Positions 8,444 through 16,841 are shown, counted from the first letter of the stretch. The stretch is DNA of 64,000 nt from Salinisphaera aquimarina (GCF_042643355.1 NZ_JBHRSS010000010.1:186001-250000), one strand, 5' to 3'. Notes: a model not told the origin generated them from the sequence alone. Numbers and translations are program-made.

Positions 8444-9619
8444 ATGGATAGAGGCCAGGCGACAAAACTGCTGACCGTGCTGCTCGAGCGGCTGACCGCC
8501 GAAGGCGGGTCGGATCTGTTCATCACCAGCGGCTTTCCGCCGGCGATCAAGAAGGATGGCCAGATCTCGCCGCTCATGGAACGCCCGCTCACCCACGAGC
8601 AGTCGGCGCTGATCGTGCGCTCGATCATGAACGATCGCCAGGCGCGTGAGTTCGATGAATTCAAGGAGTGCCAGTTCGCGATTTCGCCGCCTTCGGGGCG
8701 GTTTCGTGTATCGGCGTTCGTGCAGCAGGGCCGCATCGGTGCGGTCATGCGCGTGATCAATACCGAGATTCCGGATTTCGACGAGCTCGGCCTGCCGCCC
8801 GGGCTCAAGGATGTGGTCATGGGCGAGCGCGGCCTGGTGATCTTCGCCGGCGCGACCGGCTCCGGCAAATCCACGTCCCTGGCGGCGATGCTGGGCTACC
8901 GCAACGCCAATTCGGCCGGACATATCATCAGCATCGAGGATCCGATCGAGTTCGTGCATCCGCACGGCAAGTCGATCGTTACCCAGCGCGAGGTCGGCGT
9001 GGACACGCAGTCCTGGGACAACGCACTCAAGAATACGCTGCGTCAGGCGCCGAACGTGATCCTGATCGGCGAGGTGCGCACCCGCGAGACCATGGAGTAC
9101 GCGATCAATTTCGCCGAGACCGGCCATCTCGTGCTGTGCACCATGCACGCCAACAGCGCCAACCAGGCGCTCGATCGCATCATCAACTTCTTCGAGGAGA
9201 CCCGGCGCGAGCAGTTGCTCATGGACATGTCGCTCAACCTGCGTGCGCTGATCTCGCAGCGTCTGGTGCGCAAGGTCGGCGGCGGACGCACCGCGGCCAC
9301 CGAGATTCTGCTCAACACGCCGCTGGTGTCCGACATGATCTTCAAGGGCAAGGTGGGCGAGCTCAAGGAGACCATGGCGCGGGGCAACGAGCAGGGCATG
9401 AACACCTTCGACCAGTCGCTGTTCCAGCTGTTCGAGGCCGGCCTGATCGACTACACCGAAGCGCTGCGCAACGCCGATTCGCAGAACGAGCTGCGGCTCA
9501 ACATCAAGCTCAACAGCGAGCGCGGTCGCCAGGACCTGCGCGCCGATGCCGGTGTCGATGCGTTGACCATGCATGACGACGAAGATGACGACGGCGATGG
9601 TGATGCCCATGAGCGATAG
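8444..9619 (+). CDS. pilU: PilU-type twitching ATPase
   Basis: A 391-residue PilT paralogue. The ATG at 8444 (MDRGQATKLL) was chosen; an upstream extension would overlap pilT. Walker A is GATGSGKSTSLAAM, Asp box DPIEFVHP, Walker B LIGEVRTRETME and His box TGHLVLCTMHANSA. The PilU-like NTPLVSDMIFKGK replaces PilT's AIRNLIRE. PilU supports PilT-driven retraction under load in known systems. The C-terminus carries an unusual acidic/His tail (MHDDEDDDGDGDAHER). Its last bases overlap the start of a second PilU-like gene. Confidence 0.93.
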   Translation: MDRGQATKLLTVLLERLTAEGGSDLFITSGFPPAIKKDGQISPLMERPLTHEQSALIVRSIMNDRQAREFDEFKECQFAISPPSGRFRVSAFVQQGRIGAVMRVINTEIPDFDELGLPPGLKDVVMGERGLVIFAGATGSGKSTSLAAMLGYRNANSAGHIISIEDPIEFVHPHGKSIVTQREVGVDTQSWDNALKNTLRQAPNVILIGEVRTRETMEYAINFAETGHLVLCTMHANSANQALDRIINFFEETRREQLLMDMSLNLRALISQRLVRKVGGGRTAATEILLNTPLVSDMIFKGKVGELKETMARGNEQGMNTFDQSLFQLFEAGLIDYTEALRNADSQNELRLNIKLNSERGRQDLRADAGVDALTMHDDEDDDGDGDAHER

Positions 9620-10703
9620 CGGTGCCGAGAGCGAAAGCCTCGATCCCTATCTGCAACTCGCCATAGACAAGAGGGCATCGGATATTTATGTCACCACCCA
9701 CGCGCCGGTCATGCTGCGCGTTGAGGGCGAGATCTATCCGGTCAAGAGCAAGGCGCGCCAGACGCTGACGCCGGCGACCGTGGAAGCGCTGGCGTTCGAG
9801 CTGATGGACGAGCGTCAGCGCGACGAATTCGAGCGCGAACAGGAGATCGATTTCTCTTTTCGCTTTGGCGACCACGGACGCTTTCGCGTCAACGTGTTTC
9901 GCCAGCGCGGTTCCGCGGCGATCGTATTGCGCAATATCGGCAACGTGCCGAGTTTCGACGATTTCGACATGCCGGACGTGCTCAAGCGCCTGTCCATGCA
10001 GAAACGCGGGCTGGTGATGGTGGTGGGTGCCACCGGCTCGGGCAAATCGACCACGCTCGCGGCAATGATCAATCATCGCAATGAAAACGCGAACGGGCAT
10101 ATTCTCACCATCGAGGACCCGATCGAATTCCTGTATCGCCACAAGCGCTCGATCGTCAATCAGCGTGAACTGGGGGTGGACACGCGCGGTTTCGCGCGGG
10201 CGATTCGCTCGGCCATGCGCGAAGCGCCGGACGTAGTCCAGATCGGTGAGATTCGTGACTTCGCGACCGCTGAAGCCTGTATCCAACTGGCCGGCACCGG
10301 CCATCTGGCGCTCACCACCCTGCACGGCAACAATGCCTATCAGTGCCTGCAACGCCTGATTTCACTGTTTCCGGAGGCCGCGCGCGAGGCGTTGTTCATG
10401 GATCTGTCGCTGAATCTGCGTGCCATCGTCTCGCAGCGACTGGTGACCGGTATCAACGGCAGGCGCGTGGCGGCCTATGAAGTGCTGCTCAATACGCCGT
10501 ATATTGCCGATCTGATCCGCAAGGGCCGTATCGACAGCGTGCGCGAGGCCATGGCCGAGGGTGACGGCGCGGACGGCATGGCGACGTTCGACGACTCGTT
10601 GCTCGAACTCGTTCGCGGCAAGCGGATTTCCCAGGAGCAGGCGCTGTCGTACGCCGATTCGCGCGACAATCTCCAGAGCCGGCTGGCCTTTGTGCAGATA
10701 TGA
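9609..10703 (+). CDS. third PilT/PilU-like ATPase (PilU paralogue)
   Basis: A 364-residue retraction-type ATPase from the ATG at 9609, overlapping pilU by 11 bases; the frame is open back to an ATG at 9573. Walker A GATGSGKSTTLAAM, Asp box DPIEFLYR, Walker B QIGEIRDFAT and His box TGHLALTTLHGNNA are intact, so it looks enzymatically competent. NTPYIADLIRKGR and GMATFDDSLLEL resemble PilU more than PilT. The usual gammaproteobacterial arrangement is pilT-pilU only, so a third tandem copy is unusual. It may be a duplicated PilU with a specialised pilus or partner. Confidence 0.88.
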   Translation: MSDSGAESESLDPYLQLAIDKRASDIYVTTHAPVMLRVEGEIYPVKSKARQTLTPATVEALAFELMDERQRDEFEREQEIDFSFRFGDHGRFRVNVFRQRGSAAIVLRNIGNVPSFDDFDMPDVLKRLSMQKRGLVMVVGATGSGKSTTLAAMINHRNENANGHILTIEDPIEFLYRHKRSIVNQRELGVDTRGFARAIRSAMREAPDVVQIGEIRDFATAEACIQLAGTGHLALTTLHGNNAYQCLQRLISLFPEAAREALFMDLSLNLRAIVSQRLVTGINGRRVAAYEVLLNTPYIADLIRKGRIDSVREAMAEGDGADGMATFDDSLLELVRGKRISQEQALSYADSRDNLQSRLAFVQI

Positions 10704-10797
10704 CCGTGCCGGGCCGCGCGCACAGGATCGCAGTCGTTTGCGTGGTCTGTGACCGAAGCAACGACAGGCCCTGATTTCCGAATTGGACAGACAGACT

Positions 10798-11259
10798 ATG
10801 GACGACACCCGTTCCACATCACATAAGACGGTGATCGGCTGGAGAGAATGGCTGTGCCTGCCGGAGCTGGGGATCGATTTCATCAAGGCGAAGATCGATA
10901 CCGGCGCAAGAACTTCGGCGTTGCATACCTTCTCGCTGGATGTGGCCCACGACGGCGGCCGCAAAGTCGCACGCTTCGGCGTGCATCCGTTGCAGCGCGA
11001 TACCGATACCGTCGTCTGGTGCACCGCGCCGGTCGTGGACGAACGCAGCGTGCGCGATTCGGGTGGCCATAAGGAATGGCGGTTCGTGATCGCCACGCCC
11101 GTGGCGATGGCGCAGCGTGAATGGGAAATCGAACTTACCTTGACGGCACGCGATACAATGCTTTTCCGCATGCTCGTAGGCCGAACCGCCATGCGTTCGC
11201 TGTGCGTAGACCCTTTTGCATCCTTTGTGACTGGCCCAGGTCCAGGAGAACAAGTATGA
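10798..11259 (+). CDS. RimB-like retropepsin-type endopeptidase (DUF785 family)
   Basis: A 153-residue protein of the family annotated as ATP-dependent zinc protease or retropepsin-like peptidase. The motif KAKIDTGARTSALHT carries the candidate catalytic DTGA, and MLVGRTAM near the C-terminus is the second conserved segment. The family is regularly paired with rimK. In Pseudomonas the rimK-linked RimB has been described as opposing RimK-mediated glutamylation. The ATG at 10798 is preferred to a TTG at 10783. Its stop overlaps the rimK start as ATGA, indicating translational coupling. Confidence 0.85.
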   Translation: MDDTRSTSHKTVIGWREWLCLPELGIDFIKAKIDTGARTSALHTFSLDVAHDGGRKVARFGVHPLQRDTDTVVWCTAPVVDERSVRDSGGHKEWRFVIATPVAMAQREWEIELTLTARDTMLFRMLVGRTAMRSLCVDPFASFVTGPGPGEQV

Positions 11260-12161
11260 ATATCGTGATCATGTCGCGTAACAAGAATCTGTATTCCACG
11301 CGGCGGTTGATCGAGGCAGGCAATGCGCGTGATCACGAGGTCACCGTCGTGGACCCGCTGCGCTGCTACATGAACATCGTCCCGCATGCGCCGGAGATGC
11401 ACTACAAGGGCCGCAAGATCGAAAACATCGATGCGGTCATTCCCCGTATCGGCGCGTCGATCACGTTCTACGCCACGGCGGTACTGCGCCAGTTCGAGAT
11501 GATCGGCGTGTATCCGCTCAACGAGTCGGTGGCCATCTCCCGCTCCCGCGACAAGCTGCGTTCCATGCAGCTGCTGTGCCGCAAGGGTATCGGCCTGCCC
11601 GTGACCGGTTTCGCGCATTCGCCCGACGACACCGACGACCTGCTGGATCTGGTGGGTGGCAATCAGTACGTCATCAAGCTCACCGAAGGCACGCAGGGCA
11701 AGGGCGTGGTGCTCACCGAAACCCGCGGTGCCGCGGAATCGGTGATCGACGCCTTCCGCGGTCTGGACGCGCATTTTCTGGTCCAGGAATTCGTCAAGGA
11801 AGCCAAGGGCGCGGACATCCGCTGCTTCGTGATCGGCGACAAGGTGGTTGCCTCCATGAAACGTCAGGGCAAGGAAGGCGAGTTCCGTTCCAACCTGCAC
11901 CGTGGCGGTAGCGCGACCGTGATCAAGATCACGCCGGAAGAACGTTCGACCGCGGTGCGTGCGGCCAAGATCATGGGCCTGAACGTGGCGGGTGTGGATC
12001 TGCTGCGCTCCAACCACGGCCCGGTGGTGATGGAGGTCAATTCCTCGCCCGGTCTCGAGGGCATCGAAGGCGCCACCGGCAAGGACATCGCCGGTCAGAT
12101 CATCAGTTTCATCGAGACCTATTCCAAGCACGGCAAGACCCGCACCCGCGGCGGCGGCTGA
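11256..12161 (+). CDS. rimK: RimK-type ATP-grasp glutamate ligase
   Basis: A 301-residue ATP-grasp enzyme starting at the ATG at 11256 behind a good AGGAG site. RimK adds glutamate residues to the C-terminus of ribosomal protein S6 in characterised bacteria. Motifs include IPRIGASITFY, the lid/ATP loop LTEGTQGKGVVLTET, ADIRCFVIGDKVVASMKRQG and the metal site VVMEVNSSPGLEGIE. It overlaps the RimB-like gene by four bases and is followed by an intrinsic terminator, so the two form a compact bicistron that would set the S6 glutamylation level. Confidence 0.95.
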   Translation: MNIVIMSRNKNLYSTRRLIEAGNARDHEVTVVDPLRCYMNIVPHAPEMHYKGRKIENIDAVIPRIGASITFYATAVLRQFEMIGVYPLNESVAISRSRDKLRSMQLLCRKGIGLPVTGFAHSPDDTDDLLDLVGGNQYVIKLTEGTQGKGVVLTETRGAAESVIDAFRGLDAHFLVQEFVKEAKGADIRCFVIGDKVVASMKRQGKEGEFRSNLHRGGSATVIKITPEERSTAVRAAKIMGLNVAGVDLLRSNHGPVVMEVNSSPGLEGIEGATGKDIAGQIISFIETYSKHGKTRTRGGG

Positions 12162-12182
12162 TCGGCGCGCTATAATCGATAG

Positions 12183-12210
12183 CGGCAGTGCCTCGGCACT
12201 GCCGTTTTTT
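12183..12210 (+). terminator. intrinsic terminator after rimK
   Basis: Perfect 10-base inverted repeat CGGCAGTGCC / GGCACTGCCG (12183-12192, 12195-12204), followed by six T. It lies 22 bases past the rimK stop and before the next gene, separating the rim pair from the M14-type hydrolase gene. Confidence 0.9.
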
Positions 12211-12240
12211 GTTTGTCCGGCGTGAACCGCCCCGAAAGTC

Positions 12241-13335
12241 ATGAGCGACGAGTCCAGCCCTACAGAGTCTGCCAAATCCAGGCCGATCAAGCCGCTGGAG
12301 ATCGGCGGCCAGACGATCGAGGCCGGCACCCGTACCACGGTCGATATCCCGGTGGCGGATCTGTATACGCACGCGAAGCTGACCATGCCGGTCAACGTCA
12401 TCCGCGGCAAGCGCGCCGGGCCGGTGCTGTTCGTCTCCGCGGCGGTACACGGTGACGAACTCAACGGTGTGGAGATCATCCGTCGCCTGCTCAAGCTGCG
12501 CGGGCTCAAGCAGCTGCGCGGCACGTTGATCGCCGTGCCCATCGTCAACGTGCACGGTTTTCTGCGCCATTCGCGCTATCTGCCGGACCGGCGCGATCTC
12601 AACCGCTCGTTTCCCGGCTCGGCAAACGGCTCCGTGGCCGCACGCCTGGCCAAGGTGTTCGTCGACGAGATCGTGATGAAATCGGATTACGGCATCGATC
12701 TGCATACCGGGGCGATCCATCGCTCCAATCTGCCGCAGATCCGGGCCGACCTGTCTCAGGAGACGGTCAAGCGGCTGGCCGATGCGTTCGGTTGTCCGCT
12801 GCTCATCGATGCCGGTCTGCGCGAAGGCTCGCTGCGCGAGTACGCCGATCGCAAGGGCGTGCCGTTGCTGCTCTACGAAGCAGGGGAAGCGCTGCGCTTC
12901 GACGAATTCTCGATTCGTGCCGGCGTGCGTGGCATCTCCAACGTCATGCGTGAACTGGGCATGTTGCCAAAGCGCACGCGCAGCCGAACGCCCCAGAAGC
13001 CGGTCGTCGCGCTGGACTCCAACTGGGAACGGGCGCCCGAGTCCGGCATCCTGCGCTCGCTGGTCGAGCTGGGCGAATACGTCAGCAAGGACCAGGTGCT
13101 GGCCTATATCGCCGATCCGTTCGGCGAGACCGAGATCGAGCTCAAGTCAGAGCATGCCGGCATTGTCATCGGCCGATCCTTCCTGCCGCTGGCTCATGCC
13201 GGCGATGCGCTGTATCACGTGGCGCGCGTGAAAGGCGCCCAGAAACTCGCCAGCCGGGTCGAGGCATTTCAGTCCGCGAACGAACCCGATCAGGCCAGTC
13301 AGACCGGAGAATCCGGCGAGCCGCCGATCGTCTAG
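12241..13335 (+). CDS. succinylglutamate desuccinylase/aspartoacylase (M14-like) family protein
   Basis: A 364-residue protein of the zinc-dependent AstE/aspartoacylase family. Zinc-binding HGDELNG (near 77-83) and the later ligand His in YGIDLHTGAIHRS are clear, with DRRDLNRSFPG as the conserved substrate segment. The C-terminal part (about 255-345) folds as a lipoyl/biotinyl-like beta domain in this family. Such genes often accompany rimK. A hydrolase acting on an N-acyl or glutamyl-type amide bond is plausible, but the substrate is unknown. A terminator precedes it, so it needs its own promoter. Confidence 0.85.
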   Translation: MSDESSPTESAKSRPIKPLEIGGQTIEAGTRTTVDIPVADLYTHAKLTMPVNVIRGKRAGPVLFVSAAVHGDELNGVEIIRRLLKLRGLKQLRGTLIAVPIVNVHGFLRHSRYLPDRRDLNRSFPGSANGSVAARLAKVFVDEIVMKSDYGIDLHTGAIHRSNLPQIRADLSQETVKRLADAFGCPLLIDAGLREGSLREYADRKGVPLLLYEAGEALRFDEFSIRAGVRGISNVMRELGMLPKRTRSRTPQKPVVALDSNWERAPESGILRSLVELGEYVSKDQVLAYIADPFGETEIELKSEHAGIVIGRSFLPLAHAGDALYHVARVKGAQKLASRVEAFQSANEPDQASQTGESGEPPIV

Positions 13336-13396
13336 TCCGACTGCTGTGGAACGTAGCGAGGACGGTTGTCAGCGCTAGGCCATCGGCTAGCAGTCC

Positions 13397-14254
13397 CTAG
13401 CTGTCTGCCGGTCGCATGCCGCGGCAGTGGGGATAGGATTCGCATATCCAGAAGGCCTTGCCCGCAAGCACGCCGGTTTCGCCCGCGCGGCGTGTCATGC
13501 CGTGGCTGCACAGGGGACATTGCGGCATCTCGCCAGCATTCTCGTTCGACGTCGAAGTTTCCGGCGCCGGGTCGGCCGTCGCATGATTTTCGGCTTCGGC
13601 TTCGGCTTCGGCTTCGGCTTCGGTCTCGGCCTCAGCCTCAGCCTCAGCCTCAGCCTCAGCCTCAGCCTCAGCCTCAGCCTCAGCCTCAGCCTCAGCCTCA
13701 GCCTCAGCCTCGGTTGCGAGACCCAGATACGGCGCCAGCTGCGCGCGCAGGGTCGCGATCGCGTAATTCCGGCTCGCGCTTATCCGTACGAGCGATAGCC
13801 CGGCCGCGGCACTGGCCTGATTCAGGAAGGTATCGCGTTGATCGCGTGTTTCTCGGTCATGGGAGGCGTCGTCGAGTTCGATGGCGACAGTCGGCTGCAG
13901 ATGACGCGGATCACAGATCAGGAAGTCGAAATGCTTGGCCTTGATCTTGTTGAAGGCGGTCATGTTCTGGGACCGGCTCAAGCCGGTCTCGGGCTTGAGC
14001 ACATCGGCGATACGCGGTTTGGCGAAGATGAAGGCGTGTTCGCCGATTGCTTGCTGCAGTACGCCGAAGAACGATCGCTCGGCGGGGGTCAGGAACTGCC
14101 CGGTCAACCGGTAGGGGTAGGCCTCGTCCTGATCATCCGGCAGCTGCTGTTGGCGCCGGGCTTTCGCCACGATGCTCGCCAGAACCAGAACTGGGACCAG
14201 AACAACGAGAATGGCAGCCAGTATGGCGATCGTCATGAAAAACACCGTGGTCAC
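13397..14254 (-). CDS. membrane-anchored DUF2726 protein with Glu-Ala repeat and C4 zinc finger
   Basis: A 285-residue protein. Residues 5-30 form a membrane helix. Residues about 48-175 match DUF2726, a PD-(D/E)XK-like nuclease fold, with KAKHFDFLICDP, VAIELDDASHD and LSLVRI. A run of about 20 Glu-Ala dipeptides follows (roughly 182-221), then a topoisomerase-type C4 zinc finger (CPLC ... CESYPHC). The EA run comes from a hexanucleotide microsatellite, so its length may vary between strains without changing frame. DUF2726 proteins are poorly characterised; DNA binding or cleavage is inferred from fold and finger. It lies downstream of pyrB with 152 bases between. Confidence 0.85.
   Translation of the reverse strand: MTTVFFMTIAILAAILVVLVPVLVLASIVAKARRQQQLPDDQDEAYPYRLTGQFLTPAERSFFGVLQQAIGEHAFIFAKPRIADVLKPETGLSRSQNMTAFNKIKAKHFDFLICDPRHLQPTVAIELDDASHDRETRDQRDTFLNQASAAAGLSLVRISASRNYAIATLRAQLAPYLGLATEAEAEAEAEAEAEAEAEAEAEAEAEAEAETEAEAEAEAEAENHATADPAPETSTSNENAGEMPQCPLCSHGMTRRAGETGVLAGKAFWICESYPHCRGMRPADS
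13591..13710. repeat. in-frame hexanucleotide tandem repeat inside the DUF2726 gene
   Basis: Twenty six-base units. The left end has five CGGCTT (13591-13620), then CGGTCT and CGGCCT. The right end has thirteen perfect CAGCCT units (13633-13710). On the coding minus strand each unit reads as Glu-Ala codons. The perfect part is 78 bases, long enough for slippage. Because units are six bases, gain or loss changes linker length but not frame. Confidence 0.97.
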
Positions 14255-14406
14255 TATCGGCCGAATGGCGATGGCGCATGCTTTGGCCAGCGCTCAGCGC
14301 AGCCGTCGTGACGCCGTGCCTTGCAAGCGGGCGGATGTGCTCGCCCGCAGCTGCCACGACCGGTGTGCGCTCGTTCCCATCACTATCGGCCTGGCCGGCT
14401 ATATCT

Positions 14407-15387
14407 TTAGGTCGTGGCCGTTGCGTGGCTGTGGACCGCACGGTTGCCGGCGATCAGGGCCATGACCGCCATACGCACGGCGATGCCGTTTCGGACCTGC
14501 TCCAGAATCACCGACTGATCGCCGTAGGCGATGTCGGCATTGATCTCCACGCCGCGGTTGATCGGGCCCGGATGCATGACCAGCGCGTCGTCCTTCGCAT
14601 GGGCGAGATTCGGCGCGTTGAGGCCGAATCGGCTGTGGTAGTCGGCCACCCCGGCGAGCGCGTCGCCCTCGATGCGCTCGCGCTGGATACGCAGGCCCAT
14701 GACCACGTCGGCACCGTCGAGCCCGGCGCTGACATCGTCGGTGATGCTCACGCCCAGATGCTGCGCGTTGTCGGGCAGAAAACGCTCGGGGCCGACCACC
14801 CGGATATCCGTGGTACCGAGTGTTTTCAGCGCGTGGATGGTGGAATGGGCGACCCGTGAATGCCGCACGTCGCCGACGATCGCCACCGTGAGTTTTTCGA
14901 AGTCGGGGCGGTGCCGGCGAATGGTGAACACGTCCAGCAGCCCCTGGGTGGGATGGGCGTGACTGCCGTCGCCGGCGTTGATGATCGACACATGCGGCGC
15001 GGCGTTGGCGGCAAAGCGGGCCGCGGCGCCGTTTTCGGGGTGACGAATAGCGAAGATATCGGCGCCCATGGCCTCGAGGGTGAACAGGGTATCGAGGTCG
15101 TCCTCGCCCTTGGATTTCGACGAATGCGCGACGTCCATGTTGATTACGTCCGCGGACAGCCGCTTGGCGGCCAGCTCGAAGGTGGTTCGGGTCCGGGTGG
15201 AGTTCTCGAAGAACAGATTGAATACTGTCTTTCCGCGCAGCAGCGGTACCTTCTTCGGCGGTGCCCCGAGTGCCGGTACGAATGTTTCGGCGGTGTCGAG
15301 AATCCGCTGGATCAGCGCGCGGGGCAGGCCTTCTGTGGTCAGCAGATGGCGCAGCCGGCCGTCCGAGTCGATCTGGAGGGTATTCAT
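14407..15387 (-). CDS. pyrB: aspartate carbamoyltransferase catalytic subunit
   Basis: A 326-residue enzyme that condenses carbamoyl phosphate and aspartate in the second step of pyrimidine synthesis. Signature motifs are the carbamoyl-phosphate site FENSTRTRTTFE, the catalytic segment INAGDGSHAHPTQGLLD, GDVRHSRVAHS and MHPGPINRG. The length suits the class found with PyrR or a dihydroorotase-like partner rather than the short E. coli chain. Here pyrR and an ACT protein lie upstream in overlapping frames, but no pyrC-like gene follows. The ACT gene stop overlaps the pyrB start by four bases. Confidence 0.96.
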   Translation of the reverse strand: MNTLQIDSDGRLRHLLTTEGLPRALIQRILDTAETFVPALGAPPKKVPLLRGKTVFNLFFENSTRTRTTFELAAKRLSADVINMDVAHSSKSKGEDDLDTLFTLEAMGADIFAIRHPENGAAARFAANAAPHVSIINAGDGSHAHPTQGLLDVFTIRRHRPDFEKLTVAIVGDVRHSRVAHSTIHALKTLGTTDIRVVGPERFLPDNAQHLGVSITDDVSAGLDGADVVMGLRIQRERIEGDALAGVADYHSRFGLNAPNLAHAKDDALVMHPGPINRGVEINADIAYGDQSVILEQVRNGIAVRMAVMALIAGNRAVHSHATATT

Positions 15388-15851
15388 GTCGGCGCTCCCG
15401 ATTCGGCGGCCCGGATGTCGGCGCGGGCTAGTGCGTCCCGCGCCTCGTGTTGCAGGGTTTCAAGCAGCGACAGGGTCCGGTCGGCGGCTTCAAGCGGCAC
15501 GAACAGATGGTCGTGGCGGACGCCGGCCACGACGTTGCAGCTGATGCCGGCGGTGGCCAGGCACTGGGCGACGGCGGCAGTGAGACCTACGTCCTCGAGC
15601 CGCGATGCCACCGCCAGCGTGATCCACGCGGCGCGATAGTCGGTCATCACGGCGCCGACGGGCAGGTGTTGGATATCGGCGATGATCGACCGGCCTTCGG
15701 GTTCGTTCATCACGCACAGGCAGGCGCCCGGGTCGATATGAACGTCATCGGCGATCCGCGCGAAGACATAGATGCCCGGTTGCCGAATCGGCGCCAGCTG
15801 GGCCAGCAGTAGGGAAGTCTTCGTAGACGCGTTGCCGGCGACCGCCGTCAT
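15384..15851 (-). CDS. ACT-domain (DUF2241-type) protein inside the pyr operon
   Basis: A 155-residue protein whose layout (APIRQPGIYVFARI, then TLAVASRLEDVGLTAAVAQ, then GVRHDHLFVP) matches small two-ACT proteins of the DUF2241 class. ACT modules bind amino acids or related small effectors. It overlaps both pyrR upstream and pyrB downstream by four bases, so it is translationally tied to pyrimidine genes. That suggests an effector-binding accessory of PyrB or PyrR, but no function is established. It could equally be a passenger gene. Confidence 0.75.
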   Translation of the reverse strand: MTAVAGNASTKTSLLLAQLAPIRQPGIYVFARIADDVHIDPGACLCVMNEPEGRSIIADIQHLPVGAVMTDYRAAWITLAVASRLEDVGLTAAVAQCLATAGISCNVVAGVRHDHLFVPLEAADRTLSLLETLQHEARDALARADIRAAESGAPT

Positions 15852-16348
15852 CGCATCTCCAGGCGCAGCGGCTCGGGGCCGGTGAGCTTGATCTGGCGGC
15901 CGCGCTCGATATCGATATTGAGTCCCACGGCGTCGGGCGCGAACGGCAGTTCACGCGCGCCGCGGTCGACCAGCACCGCGAGCTTCACCGCGGCCGGGCG
16001 CCCGTAGTCGAACAGCTCGTTGAGCGCAGCGCGCACGGTGCGTCCGGTATAGAGCACGTCGTCGACCAGGATGACGGTCCGGCCGTCGATATCGGCCTCG
16101 ATCTTCGACGGCCCCACGCTCGGATGCAGGCCGATAGTGGAAAAATCGTCGCGATAGAAGCTGATGTTGAGCGTGCCCAGCGGTGCGGCGAGGCCGAACT
16201 CGGCGTGCAGGCGCTCGGCGATCCAGGCGCCACCGGTCTCGACGCCGACCATCACCGCGTCGGGGGTGCGGGCCACGATCGGGGCGAGCTGGGCGCGCAG
16301 CGCGGCCAGCGCCGCATCGACGTCGAAACTCTGCTCGGAATTGTTCAT
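15848..16348 (-). CDS. pyrR: PyrR bifunctional pyrimidine regulator/uracil phosphoribosyltransferase
   Basis: A 166-residue protein starting at the ATG at 16348 (MNNSEQSFD). The PRPP-binding loop reads VILVDDVLYTGRTVRAAL, and MVGVETGGAWIAERL and LNISFYRDDF are typical of PyrR. In Gram-positives it attenuates pyr mRNA in response to UMP; in pseudomonads it sits with pyrB and its control role is less certain. No pyr attenuator was recognised here. The start overlaps the ruvX stop and its own stop overlaps the ACT gene. Confidence 0.92.
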   Translation of the reverse strand: MNNSEQSFDVDAALAALRAQLAPIVARTPDAVMVGVETGGAWIAERLHAEFGLAAPLGTLNISFYRDDFSTIGLHPSVGPSKIEADIDGRTVILVDDVLYTGRTVRAALNELFDYGRPAAVKLAVLVDRGARELPFAPDAVGLNIDIERGRQIKLTGPEPLRLEMR

Positions 16349-16827
16349 GTCGGGAGGGTATCCGTGCCGCCGCTGGCGAGCCAGCCTTCGAGAATGACCT
16401 GAGCCGCCATCGAATCCGAATCGCCCTTGGCCAGGCGCTTGCCGCGGCTGCCGCTGGCGCGCGCGGTGCGCAGGCGCTCCATGGCTTCGATGGTGGAAAA
16501 ACGTTCGTCCATGGCGTGGACGGGGATATCGAAATGCGCGCCGAGCTGATCCATGAAGTGGCGGGCATTTTCGGTCATGGTCTGGCTGCTGCCGTCCGCG
16601 GCCAGCGGCAGACCGACGACCAGCGCGCCGGGGCGCCATTCCGCCACGATCCGGGTCAGGCCCTGCCAGTCCGGGCCGCCGCCGTCGCTGTTGCGGTTGT
16701 GCAGGGTGGTCAGCGCCTGGGCATTGCCGGTAATGGCATTGCCCACGGCCACGCCGATGCGTTTGGTGCCGAAATCGAAGCCCAGCATGACGTCGGCGCT
16801 ACCGGCCATGGAGGCTCGTCCGTGCAT
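16345..16827 (-). CDS. ruvX: RuvX/YqgF-family nuclease (16S rRNA maturation)
   Basis: A protein of 160 residues (or 154 from the ATG at 16809, MAGSADVMLG) with an RNase H-like fold. Motifs are LGFDFGTKRIGVAVGN, VVGLPLAADGS and DERFSTIEAMERL, with a final DSMAAQVILEGWL. YqgF is needed for processing of the 16S rRNA 5' end in E. coli and was earlier called a putative Holliday junction resolvase. It lies in the conserved yqgE-yqgF-pyrR run. Neither start has a clear ribosome site, so the exact N-terminus is uncertain. Confidence 0.93.
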   Translation of the reverse strand: MHGRASMAGSADVMLGFDFGTKRIGVAVGNAITGNAQALTTLHNRNSDGGGPDWQGLTRIVAEWRPGALVVGLPLAADGSSQTMTENARHFMDQLGAHFDIPVHAMDERFSTIEAMERLRTARASGSRGKRLAKGDSDSMAAQVILEGWLASGGTDTLPT

Positions 16828-16841
16828 GGTCGAAAGGCTGT

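Noticed and set aside
12171..12176. TATAAT hexamer between rimK and the next gene
   Set aside because: A strong terminator lies immediately downstream (12183-12210), so a promoter here would be blocked before reaching the M14-type gene.
10362..12548. Long open frame (about 728 codons) on the minus strand
   Set aside because: It is antisense to the third pilus ATPase, RimB-like, rimK and M14 genes, all of which have clear family motifs. High GC makes such shadow frames common.
13633..13710. CAGCCT array considered as a CRISPR or satellite
   Set aside because: Units are six bases with no spacers and lie in frame in a coding sequence, so it is a microsatellite.
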